The position numbers were made by a program, and so were the translations under genes. A model generated the notes under the pieces. That model was not told the origin of the DNA. It saw only the letters and a list, made by a program, of their open reading frames with translations, and did not search any database. From a bacterium (lineage in GTDB: Bacteria > UBP6 > UBA1177), in contig JAGCNV010000105.1 of NCBI GenBank assembly GCA_017645765.1, forward strand, positions 1 through 39,720: DNA of 39,720 nucleotides, in the 5' to 3' direction. Positions 8,011 through 14,765 of this stretch are shown one piece after another (the stretch's first letter is position 1; each line of letters opens with the position of its first letter).

Positions 8011-10929
8011 ATGGCAGCAAAGAAATTCGTTTACTTCTTCGGCCCTCAAGGTTCGGAAGGAAACGCATCAATGAAGAACACTCTCGGCGGAAAGGGCGCC
8101 AACCTCGCCGAAATGTGCAACATGGAAATTCCGGTTCCCGCAGGTTTCACCATTGCAACCGATATGTGCACCGTTTACTATAAAAACGACAGGAACTATC
8201 CGCCTGAACTCGCAGAGCAGGTAGATGAAAACCTTAAAAAAATAGAAGAAGTTATGGGCAAAAAGTTCGGAGATCCGCAGAATCCGCTCCTTCTTTCAGT
8301 CCGCAGCGGCGCTCGTGCTTCGATGCCCGGCATGATGGACACGATTCTCAACCTCGGTCTTAACGAAAATACGCTTCAGGGACTTATCAAAACCGACAGT
8401 GATACCCGTTTTGCATGGGACAGCCTCCGCCGTTTCATGCAGATGTACGGAAACGTCGTTATGGGGATCAAAGGCGAGCACTTCGAGCACGCAATCACAA
8501 CTCTCAAGGACAAATACGGCATCAAAAACGACCTCGAAATGACTGTCGAAAACCTGAAAGAGCTCGTTGAAGCGTACAAAACCATCGTCAAAGAGCAGAC
8601 CGGAAAAGAGTTTCCGACCGATCCGAAAGAACAGCTCTGGGGCGCGATCGACGCGGTTTTCGGAAGCTGGATGAACGAAAGAGCTATCGTTTACCGCAAA
8701 ATGAACGGCTTCTCCGATGACTGGGGAACCGCTGTAAACGTTCAGGCCATGGTTTTCGGAAACATGGGCAATGACTGCGCGACAGGCGTTGCTTTCACGA
8801 GAAATCCGGCAACAGGCGAACACGTTTTCTTCGGCGAATACCTCATCAACGCTCAGGGTGAAGATGTCGTTGCAGGTATCAGAACTCCGCAGCAGATCAC
8901 TCTTTCCGGCAGCAGAAAATGGGCTGACGACCACAACATCAGTGAAGAAGAAAGAGCTTCGAAATATCCTTCGCTTGAAGAATATATGCCCGAAGTTTAC
9001 GAAAATCTCTGCAACATCTACAAAAAACTCGAACTTCACTACCGCGACATGCAGGATATCGAGTTCACGATCGAAAACAGAAAACTCTGGATGCTCCAGA
9101 CGAGAAACGGCAAAAGAACGGCTGCGGCAGCTGTAAAAATCGCTGTAGACATGGTTGACGAAGAGCTCATCACGAAGGATGACGCACTTCTCAGAGTCAC
9201 TCCGGATCAGATCGACCAGCTTCTTCACCCGCAGTTCGTCAAAGAGAGCAAAAAGAGCGCAAAACTCATTGCGAAAGGTCTTCCGGCAAGCCCGGGCGCT
9301 GCAACAGGTCAGATCGTATTCAACGCTGAGGATGCAGCAGCTTGGAAAGCAAACGGTCTTGAAACAATACTCGTCAGACTTGAAACCAGTCCTGAAGACA
9401 TCACCGGCATGGTCGCTGCAAACGGCATTCTCACCGGACGCGGCGGAATGACTTCACACGCTGCCGTTGTTGCAAGAGGCATGGGCAAATGCTGTGTCAG
9501 CGGATGCGGCGGACTCAACATCAGCGTTGACGAAAAGACGATAAAAGCAGGCGATCTCGTTCTTAAAGAGGGCGACTGGATTTCGATAGACGGCAGCACG
9601 GGCGAAGTTCTTCTCGGCAAGGTCGCGACAGAGACTCCGCGCTTCAACGAAGGATTTGAAAAGCTCATGAACTGGGCTGACAACCGCCGTATGCTCAAGA
9701 TCAGAACAAACGCCGACACGCCGAGAGATGCCGCTCAGGCACGCAAATTCGGTGCTCAGGGAATCGGACTTTGCAGAACAGAACACATGTTCTTCGAAGG
9801 CGACAGGATCAAAGCTGTCAGAGAAATGATCCTCGCAGACGATCTCGAAGGAAGAAAGGCTGCGCTTGCAAAGCTCATTGGACACCAGAGAGACGACTTC
9901 TACGCGATTTTCAAAGAGATGCAGGGACTTCCTGTAACGGTCAGACTTCTTGACCCGCCGCTTCACGAGTTCCTTCCGAGCGAACCGCAGCAGATCAAGG
10001 AAATGGCTGAGATCATGGGCTGCTCAGAGGAAATAATCAACGACAAGATAAAAGCTCTTCACGAAATCAACCCGATGCTCGGTCTCAGAGGATGCAGACT
10101 CGGAATCACCCGCCCGGAGATCACCGAAATGCAGACGAGAGCCATTATCGAAGCTGCATGCGAACTCACAAAAGAAGGAATAAAAGTATTTCCCGAAATC
10201 ATGGTTCCGCTTGTAGGTAACGTAACTGAATTCAAGTATCAGGAAAGAATTATCCGTGAAACCGCTGCAAAAGTCTTCAACGAGAAAGGCATCAACGTCG
10301 AATATCTTGTCGGCACGATGATCGAAGTTCCGAGAGGCGCTCTCACCGCTGACGAAATCGCTGAACACGCTGAATTTTTCTCATTCGGAACCAACGACCT
10401 CACTCAGATGTGCCTCGGTTACAGCCGTGACGATGCAAACAAGTTCATCTATCAGTATATCGACAAAGGAATCCTTGAGAAAAACCCGTTCCGCTCGATC
10501 GATCAGACCGGTGTCGGCCAGCTTGTTGAAATCGCGGCAAAACGCGGCAAAAAGGCAAGACCGAACATCAAACTCGGCGTATGCGGCGAACACGGCGGAG
10601 ATCCGGCTTCAATAGACTTCTTCCACAGAGTAGGTCTCCAGTATGTCAGCTGCTCACCTTACAGAGTTCCTATCGCAAGACTCGCTGCGGCTCAGGCAGC
10701 AATCAACAACGATGTAGTCCGCCAGATCAAACAGACTGCCGAAGACGCTTACTCAAAAGCCGAAACCACCGCAAAAGATGTCTACAACACTGCGAAAGAC
10801 GCATATTCAAAGGCTGAAAGCGGGCTCAAGAACTTCAAAGAAACCGTTGAAAACAGCGAACTCAAAAAGAGTGTCGAAGAAGGTGCAAAAAAACTTTTCG
10901 GCGACATTAAAAAGAAAATCAAAAAATAA
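8011..10929 (+). CDS. ppdK: Pyruvate, phosphate dikinase with extra C-terminal amphipathic tail
   Basis: PPDK interconverts pyruvate, ATP and phosphate with phosphoenolpyruvate, AMP and pyrophosphate. In anaerobes it often replaces pyruvate kinase or feeds gluconeogenesis. The start at 8011 (MAAKKFVYFFG) is preceded by GGAGG; an in-frame TTG at 7999 overlaps that site and is not used. The N-terminal ATP-grasp domain is complete. The phosphohistidine domain has GGMTSHAAVVARGMG with catalytic His483, and the TIM barrel has VCGEHGGDP with Cys858. The protein is 972 residues, whereas family members are usually about 870-890. The excess is a tail from ~900 to 972 rich in Lys, Ala and Glu, with AEDAYSKAETTAK and AKDAYSKAES repeated, resembling LEA-type amphipathic helices. 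Apparently a single-gene transcription unit. Confidence 0.96.
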   Translation: MAAKKFVYFFGPQGSEGNASMKNTLGGKGANLAEMCNMEIPVPAGFTIATDMCTVYYKNDRNYPPELAEQVDENLKKIEEVMGKKFGDPQNPLLLSVRSGARASMPGMMDTILNLGLNENTLQGLIKTDSDTRFAWDSLRRFMQMYGNVVMGIKGEHFEHAITTLKDKYGIKNDLEMTVENLKELVEAYKTIVKEQTGKEFPTDPKEQLWGAIDAVFGSWMNERAIVYRKMNGFSDDWGTAVNVQAMVFGNMGNDCATGVAFTRNPATGEHVFFGEYLINAQGEDVVAGIRTPQQITLSGSRKWADDHNISEEERASKYPSLEEYMPEVYENLCNIYKKLELHYRDMQDIEFTIENRKLWMLQTRNGKRTAAAAVKIAVDMVDEELITKDDALLRVTPDQIDQLLHPQFVKESKKSAKLIAKGLPASPGAATGQIVFNAEDAAAWKANGLETILVRLETSPEDITGMVAANGILTGRGGMTSHAAVVARGMGKCCVSGCGGLNISVDEKTIKAGDLVLKEGDWISIDGSTGEVLLGKVATETPRFNEGFEKLMNWADNRRMLKIRTNADTPRDAAQARKFGAQGIGLCRTEHMFFEGDRIKAVREMILADDLEGRKAALAKLIGHQRDDFYAIFKEMQGLPVTVRLLDPPLHEFLPSEPQQIKEMAEIMGCSEEIINDKIKALHEINPMLGLRGCRLGITRPEITEMQTRAIIEAACELTKEGIKVFPEIMVPLVGNVTEFKYQERIIRETAAKVFNEKGINVEYLVGTMIEVPRGALTADEIAEHAEFFSFGTNDLTQMCLGYSRDDANKFIYQYIDKGILEKNPFRSIDQTGVGQLVEIAAKRGKKARPNIKLGVCGEHGGDPASIDFFHRVGLQYVSCSPYRVPIARLAAAQAAINNDVVRQIKQTAEDAYSKAETTAKDVYNTAKDAYSKAESGLKNFKETVENSELKKSVEEGAKKLFGDIKKKIKK

Positions 10930-10944
10930 CCTCACCCTTTAATT

Positions 10945-10965
10945 CCCTCTCCAGCGTGGAGAGGG
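10945..10965. repeat. Short perfect palindrome (CCCTCTCCA / TGGAGAGGG)
   Basis: Nine-base arms with a 3-nt loop lie 15 nt after the ppdK stop. No T-run follows on either strand, so it is not a typical intrinsic terminator, though it could stabilise an mRNA end. A related but imperfect copy lies at about 13408-13437. It resembles the REP-like intergenic palindromes found in many bacterial genomes. Confidence 0.6.
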
Positions 10966-10989
10966 ACATATCCCATTTAATTTATTGGT

Positions 10990-11080
10990 ATTTTTTGTCG
11001 AAATGTCGTAATTTCGAAATTTCGATTTTCGAGGCGGCGAATCGAAATAATCGAAAAAAACACCTCCGCCGCTCCCTAAA
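10990..11080 (+). repeat. Direct repeat, copy 1, downstream of htpX
   Basis: A ~91-bp copy of the sequence also present at 11971-12067. The two begin with ATTTTTTGTCGA, differ in a middle tract of TTTCGAAAT-type palindromes by an 8-nt indel and a few substitutions, then share a core of about 48 nt, nearly identical, from GAGGCGGCGAATCGAAATAA to GCTCCCTAAA. The ends GCGGCG and CGCCGC can pair. It ends 16 nt from the htpX stop and is followed by CCCTAAA units to 11090. Confidence 0.85.
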
Positions 11081-11090
11081 TTCCCTAAAT
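11071..11090. repeat. CCCTAAA-type units (two copies)
   Basis: Two 10-nt units (CTCCCTAAAT, TCCCTAAAT) form the tail of direct repeat copy 1, next to the htpX stop codon. Confidence 0.6.
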
Positions 11091-11096
11091 TTGAGA

Positions 11097-11945
11097 TTAC
11101 TTCCTCAAATTGTTGATCCTTTCTTCAAGACCCGGATGTGTCGAAAAGATTTTGAAAAGAAAATTCGATTTCGGCGAATAAATGAACATGTGCGCCGTCG
11201 AAGCCGAAATTGCGCTTCCATGCTGCGCCTCTACGATCCTGTCCTCTGCACCAGAAATCCTGCAAAGAGCGTTGACAAGGTATTCGCCGCTTCCCATCAG
11301 CTTTCTGCTGTAGTCATCAGCCATATATTCGCGTGAACGGCTTATCGCAGCCTGAATCAGCATCGCGGCAACCGGAGAAAGAAGTGCCACGAAAATCCAG
11401 CCTATTGCGTTTCCGTCACGCCTGTCGCTTCCGCTGCCGCCTAAAATACCGAACCAGCGCGTCATCGAAGCGATCCACATGATAGCCGAAGCCATCGACG
11501 CAACTATCGTCTGAATAAGAATATCGTAATGTTTGACGTGTCCGAGTTCGTGTGCGATTACAGCCGCGACTTCATCGTGCGGAAGAGCATCCAGCAGCCC
11601 CTGTGTAACTGCAACGACCGCGTGTTTCGGGTTTCTGCCGGTCGCAAAAGCGTTTGGTTCCGCAATCGGAATAACGTAAAGTTTCGGAATTACAGGAAGT
11701 TCAGCTGCGTTTGCCAATTTGGTAAGAGCCTCGAAAAGCCATGCATGCTCCTGAGCATCCGCAGGCTGTGCGTGGTAAGCCGCAAGAACGATCTTGTCAC
11801 TGAAAAAGTAGCTGAAAAAGTTGAAAGCAAGCGAAATTATGAAAAAAATGAACGCGCCGTCAGGCCCGCCGGTCATATAACCGACAAAAACCAGAAAAAC
11901 CGACATCAGAACAATCAAAAATCCGCTTTTGATAATGTTGAGCAT
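11097..11945 (-). CDS. htpX: HtpX-type membrane zinc metalloprotease (M48)
   Basis: HtpX is an inner-membrane protease that helps clear damaged membrane proteins under envelope stress. The start at 11945 (MLNIIKSGFLIV) has a strong AGGAGG site and gives 282 residues, close to the usual 280-295. An in-frame ATG at 12146 would add 67 residues encoded largely by the repeat element and is rejected. Two N-terminal membrane segments lie at about 5-24 and 28-50. The zinc site HELGH is at 132-136, with a second-ligand glutamate in SREYMADD (Glu206), and two further hydrophobic segments lie between them. The gene stands between two direct repeat copies. No convincing promoter was found within the upstream repeat. 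Confidence 0.95.
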   Translation of the reverse strand: MLNIIKSGFLIVLMSVFLVFVGYMTGGPDGAFIFFIISLAFNFFSYFFSDKIVLAAYHAQPADAQEHAWLFEALTKLANAAELPVIPKLYVIPIAEPNAFATGRNPKHAVVAVTQGLLDALPHDEVAAVIAHELGHVKHYDILIQTIVASMASAIMWIASMTRWFGILGGSGSDRRDGNAIGWIFVALLSPVAAMLIQAAISRSREYMADDYSRKLMGSGEYLVNALCRISGAEDRIVEAQHGSAISASTAHMFIYSPKSNFLFKIFSTHPGLEERINNLRK

Positions 11946-11970
11946 ATAAACCTCCTTTTTCGCCGCAGCC

Positions 11971-12067
11971 ATTTTTTGTCGATATTTCGTAATTTCGTAA
12001 TTTCGAAATTTCGACATTTCGAGGCGGCGAATCGAAATAATCGAAAAAAACCTCCGCCGCTCCCTAA
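11971..12067 (+). repeat. Direct repeat, copy 2, in the leader of htpX
   Basis: A ~97-bp copy of the element at 10990-11080, same orientation, beginning 26 nt upstream of the htpX start codon. The two copies lie 981 nt apart and enclose only htpX. It includes a tract of alternating TTTCGAAAT and TTTCGTAAT palindromes. Confidence 0.85.
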
Positions 12068-12110
12068 AATCCTTAGACACCCTAGATTCCCTAGACTCCC
12101 TAAACTCCTT
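12061..12110. repeat. CCCTAAA-type degenerate tandem array
   Basis: About five imperfect units (CTCCCTAAA, ACCCTAGAT, TCCCTAGAC and similar) continue from direct repeat copy 2 toward tilS. Confidence 0.6.
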
Positions 12111-12204
12111 ATATTTCCCGAAAGTGAAAAAACAACCCGAAACCACTAAATAATTGCCTTTTTCGCCGCAAATATTAAAAATTCACGGTTTTTGGGAGTA
12201 AAAA

Positions 12205-13239
12205 ATGGATTTAAAAGAAAAATTTCGGACAAATTTTAAAGAAATCATCGAAAAAACAGGTTTTTCAGGAAAAAATTTTTCGATCTTAGTCGCCTGTTCC
12301 GGTGGTGCGGATTCTCTCGCCCTTCTCTATTTTCTTCATGAAATAAAAAAGGATTTCGGTTTCACACTTGCGGCAGCTTACGTCAATCACAGGCTCAGAA
12401 ATGAAGCGGATGACGAAGCCAAATTTGTTGACAAAATTTGTCAAGATCTTGAAATCACTTATTTTTCGCTTGAGTTTGAACCCGACTTCTGGGATTCTGA
12501 CAAAAAAAATATCGAAGAACGGGCAAGACTCAAGCGCTACGAACTTCTATTTGATTTGGTAAAATCCAATAAATTCAACATGTTGGCAACAGCGCACCAT
12601 CTTGACGACCAGGTTGAGACAGTTCTGATGCGCATTTTTGACCGCGGCACGGGTTTAAAAGGCTTAAGCGGCATAAAAACAATAAATTCAAGCTGCGATT
12701 TTTTATCGAATACACAAAACGGTGATTTTTTTGTAATTCGCCCGCTGCTGAATATCGCCAAACAAGAGATTTCAGCCTTCATGAACGGGCGACAATTTTT
12801 GTCAGACCCTTCAAATTATTACGAAAAATACCGCAGAAACTACTACCGTCACAAAATTCTGCCCGCCCTTGATTCTCTTCTGCCCGAAATTCCCTACAAA
12901 GAAAATATCGCGCGCCTCGCAGAAAACGCCGCACGCGAAAGCGAAATCATGCGCGAACTCATGGACGATTTTTGGCGGAATCTCACGGCAGAAAATGCCG
13001 AAAACACGATTTTCATTCCAAGAAATACAATAAAATCAAAAAGTTACGATTTCTGGCTTACAGCTTTTTCATATCTTTTTTCGTCAACGATTTTTGTCAG
13101 ATCCGGTTTTCACCGATCACCGTCAACAAAAACTCTGCACGACATCGTCGATTTTATCTTCAAAACTGACCCGGGAAATGCCAGCTACAACCCGTTCGTG
13201 CTGGAACGCACGAAAGAAGGCGTAAAAATTCACCAATAA
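12205..13239 (+). CDS. tilS: tRNA(Ile)-lysidine synthase
   Basis: TilS uses ATP and lysine to convert cytidine 34 of the CAU-anticodon tRNA(Ile) to lysidine, so that it reads AUA and is charged with isoleucine. It is essential in most bacteria. The N-terminal PP-loop ATPase motif SGGADS is at residues 32-37 (VACSGGADSLALLYF). Family segments AAYVNHRLRNEADDEA and LATAHHLDDQVETVLMRI follow. The 344 residues are shorter than the ~430 of E. coli, so the C-terminal domain is reduced, as in many other bacteria. The ribosome binding site is GGGAG. A weak TTGCCT box lies at 12154, but no clear -10 matches it. Confidence 0.95.
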   Translation: MDLKEKFRTNFKEIIEKTGFSGKNFSILVACSGGADSLALLYFLHEIKKDFGFTLAAAYVNHRLRNEADDEAKFVDKICQDLEITYFSLEFEPDFWDSDKKNIEERARLKRYELLFDLVKSNKFNMLATAHHLDDQVETVLMRIFDRGTGLKGLSGIKTINSSCDFLSNTQNGDFFVIRPLLNIAKQEISAFMNGRQFLSDPSNYYEKYRRNYYRHKILPALDSLLPEIPYKENIARLAENAARESEIMRELMDDFWRNLTAENAENTIFIPRNTIKSKSYDFWLTAFSYLFSSTIFVRSGFHRSPSTKTLHDIVDFIFKTDPGNASYNPFVLERTKEGVKIHQ

Positions 13240-13254
13240 AATCGCCGTATTTCT

Positions 13255-13283
13255 GTAGAGACGTCATAATATGGCGTCTCTAC
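13255..13283. repeat. GTAGAGACG palindrome, copy 1
   Basis: Arms GTAGAGACG (13255-13263) and CGTCTCTAC (13275-13283) are perfectly complementary around an 11-nt loop. A near copy is at 14663-14691, so the pair brackets the two pilin genes. Similar palindromes are known as dispersed elements in many genomes; whether this one is mobile, or a terminator for tilS, cannot be seen. Confidence 0.7.
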
Positions 13284-13310
13284 TCCCTAAATTCCCTAAA
13301 TTCCCTAAAA
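13283..13310. repeat. CCCTAAA-type tandem array (three near-perfect units)
   Basis: Three consecutive 9-10-nt units, CTCCCTAAA then TTCCCTAAA twice, directly abut the palindrome copy at 13255-13283. This is the cleanest example of the array in the window. Confidence 0.75.
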
Positions 13311-13339
13311 ACAAAAAAGATGAGACGTGTCAGTAAGAG

Positions 13340-13440
13340 CTGGCTCGTAGAGCCTGAGGGGTCAGAACAGGAACGCCACGCAGGGCGTTCCCTACGGTGT
13401 AAATTCCCCTCGCCACACTGGAGAGGGATCAGGGGTAAGG
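13340..13440. repeat. REP-like cluster of short inverted repeats
   Basis: This intergenic stretch between tilS and pilA holds GGAACGCC (13370-13377) pairing with GGCGTTCC (13384-13391) around a 6-nt loop, and a CCCCTC/GAGAGGG element at about 13408-13437 that resembles the palindrome at 10945. No open reading frame here has a ribosome binding site. It looks like a landing zone for small dispersed repeats. Confidence 0.5.
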
Positions 13441-13449
13441 TCAGAAGTC

Positions 13450-13477
13450 AAAAAAAAACCCCGCCGGAGCGGGGTTT
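13450..13477 (-). terminator. Intrinsic terminator of pilA
   Basis: On the minus strand, AAACCCCGC and GCGGGGTTT form a 9-bp stem with a 4-nt loop (13456-13477), followed by a run of T residues (13450-13458 on the plus strand as A). It lies about 23 nt after the pilA stop codon. Confidence 0.9.
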
Positions 13478-13499
13478 GAAAAATCAAGCAAGGTCAAAC

Positions 13500-14006
13500 T
13501 TACTTGGTGGTGTGGTTAAGGTTGAAACCTTTGTCCATGCAAGCTTTTCCCCAGTTGTTGGTTGCTGTGGTGTCGGTGTTCGGAACCTGATTAGCGTCAA
13601 TTGCTTCTGCATAAGCGATTGAAGTAGCTTTTGCTACCGTACCACTTGCACACTGATCTTTTACATCAGTTGTGTAAGCATAGAAAGCTCCGCATGCCCA
13701 CGGATCTGTTGCAGCTCCTGCAGTGGTGCCTTTGCAACCAGCAACATCAGAAGCAGTTTTGCCCGAACTGGTTTTGTAACCGATCGAGTTAATTAAAATT
13801 GCGAATTCAGCTGTTGATTTGCCGCCTTTGTCCGGATCTTCCTTCCAAAGGATCTGCATCTTTACAACTTCTTTAAGGTTGGTAGCAACCTCAGAAGTTC
13901 TCGATTTTTTGGTGTAGTCGCTGTACATAGGAATAGCAACTGCTGCAAGAATACCGATGATTGCGATAACAATCATGAGCTCGATAAGTGTGAAACCTTT
14001 TTTCAT
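13500..14006 (-). CDS. pilA: Type IV pilin, likely major pilin PilA
   Basis: Structural subunit of a type IV pilus, which serves twitching, adhesion and DNA uptake. The class III leader is very short: MKKG, then [20 protein letters not shown], with prepilin peptidase cleavage expected between Gly4 and Phe5 and the conserved Glu at mature position 5. The 168 residues include four cysteines in the globular half that may form disulfide loops. The ribosome binding site is AGGAGAG. A sigma-54-type promoter lies at 14080-14096 and a strong terminator follows, so it forms its own transcript, which suits an abundant major pilin. The assembly genes (pilB, pilC, pilD, pilQ) are not in this window. Confidence 0.92.
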   Translation of the reverse strand: MKKGFTLIELMIVIAIIGILAAVAIPMYSDYTKKSRTSEVATNLKEVVKMQILWKEDPDKGGKSTAEFAILINSIGYKTSSGKTASDVAGCKGTTAGAATDPWACGAFYAYTTDVKDQCASGTVAKATSIAYAEAIDANQVPNTDTTATNNWGKACMDKGFNLNHTTK

Positions 14007-14079
14007 CTTTCTCTCCTTTTGATGAAATTAATAAAATAACGTCGTCTGACTATCAAACAACAAATTCCGATTGACATAA

Positions 14080-14096
14080 AGCAAAAAGCGTGCCAA
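14080..14096 (-). promoter_or_regulatory. Sigma-54 (-24/-12) promoter of pilA
   Basis: The minus strand reads TTGGCACG CTTT TTGCT, an essentially perfect match to the RpoN consensus TGGCACG-N4-TTGC, with the required 10 nt between the GG and GC. The start would be near 14069, giving a leader of about 63 nt. The element begins 3 nt after the stop of the upstream pilin gene. It implies control by an enhancer-binding activator such as PilR, which is not in the window. Confidence 0.85.
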
Positions 14097-14098
14097 AA

Positions 14099-14581
14099 CT
14101 AATGCCCCGAACCGTGCTTATAAAAAAAATCACTGCTCATGCAGCCGGCACGAAAATCTGCGTGCAAAACTGTATCATTTATACCCAAAGCCCATGCAAA
14201 GTTGCCTATGCCGTTGTCTGCGCATGACATGGTTGCAGGATTGTCTGTGGAATAAGCGTAATAATTACTGCATGAATAAATATTCGTACTGTCGTTTGCA
14301 GTATTTGTTGAGCTCAGACACGCTTCCGGAGTCGAAGCAAAAGTGCCTTTGCTTGTTCTGACACCAATAGATGCTAGTCCGGTCGCAAATTTTCCGCCGC
14401 TGCCGGGATATTCCTTGTAAATAAACTGAAATTTAACAACATCCTTAAGAATTACCGGAACTTCCGATGCTTTTGCCTTTGAGTTGTAATTAGAGTACAT
14501 CGGAATGGCGATTGCCGCAAGAATGCCTATCAAACCAATAACAATCATAAGTTCTATAAGTGTGAAGCCTTTCAATTTCAT
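14099..14581 (-). CDS. Second type IV pilin, paralogue of PilA
   Basis: A 160-residue pilin starting MKLKG, then [20 protein letters not shown]; cleavage is expected after Gly5. I chose the ATG at 14581 because it gives a normal class III leader; an in-frame ATG at 14626 lies inside the predicted promoter. No strong ribosome binding site precedes the chosen start. Beyond the N-terminus it still resembles the neighbouring pilin ([18 protein letters not shown] against [18 protein letters not shown]), so the pair is a tandem duplication that has diverged. It has its own sigma-54-type promoter. It may be an alternative or minor pilin; which of the two is the main subunit is inferred from ribosome binding site strength only. 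Confidence 0.88.
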   Translation of the reverse strand: MKLKGFTLIELMIVIGLIGILAAIAIPMYSNYNSKAKASEVPVILKDVVKFQFIYKEYPGSGGKFATGLASIGVRTSKGTFASTPEACLSSTNTANDSTNIYSCSNYYAYSTDNPATMSCADNGIGNFAWALGINDTVLHADFRAGCMSSDFFYKHGSGH

Positions 14582-14621
14582 AACATAACACCATAAAAAA
14601 ACACAAAAACCTGCCAAATCA

Positions 14622-14638
14622 TGCAAATTTTATGCCAA
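14622..14638 (-). promoter_or_regulatory. Sigma-54 (-24/-12) promoter of the second pilin gene
   Basis: Minus strand: TTGGCAT AAAAT TTGCA. The GG and GC pairs are again exactly 10 nt apart. It departs from the consensus at the last two positions of the -24 box, so it may be weaker than the pilA promoter. The start would be near 14611, about 30 nt before the ATG. Confidence 0.7.
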
Positions 14639-14662
14639 TTGACCTCTCTCCCTCATCTCCAC

Positions 14663-14691
14663 GTAGAGACGTCGTACCATGGCGTCTCTGT
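14663..14691. repeat. GTAGAGACG palindrome, copy 2
   Basis: GTAGAGACG (14663-14671) faces CGTCTCTGT (14683-14691); the inner seven bases pair. The sequence is closely similar to 13255-13283, including the centre (GTCATAATATGG against GTCGTACCATGG). It lies between the pilin and recB promoters. Confidence 0.65.
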
Positions 14692-14712
14692 AACGGCACC
14701 TTTGTAAAAAGA

Positions 14713-14740
14713 TTGCACAAAAAAATTTTTTTCTTATAAC
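14713..14740 (+). promoter_or_regulatory. Predicted promoter of the recB-recD-activase operon
   Basis: TTGCAC (14713-14718), 16-nt spacer, TATAAC (14735-14740). The start near 14748 would leave a leader of about 18 nt that contains the AGGGGAAG ribosome binding site. Confidence 0.55.
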
Positions 14741-14765
14741 ACCAAAGGATATTTTAGGGGAAGAA

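Noticed and set aside
10945-10965. The palindrome after ppdK as an intrinsic terminator
   Set aside because: A stable stem is present but no run of T follows on either strand, so I list it as a repeat.
11946-12146. An N-terminal extension of 67 codons for htpX
   Set aside because: The extra codons are largely the repeat element at 11971-12067; the ATG at 11945 has a strong ribosome binding site and the normal family N-terminus.
7843-13310. The CCCTAAA units as a CRISPR array or a telomere
   Set aside because: Units are 9-10 nt, degenerate, without regular spacers, no cas genes are nearby, and the sites are internal to a chromosome.
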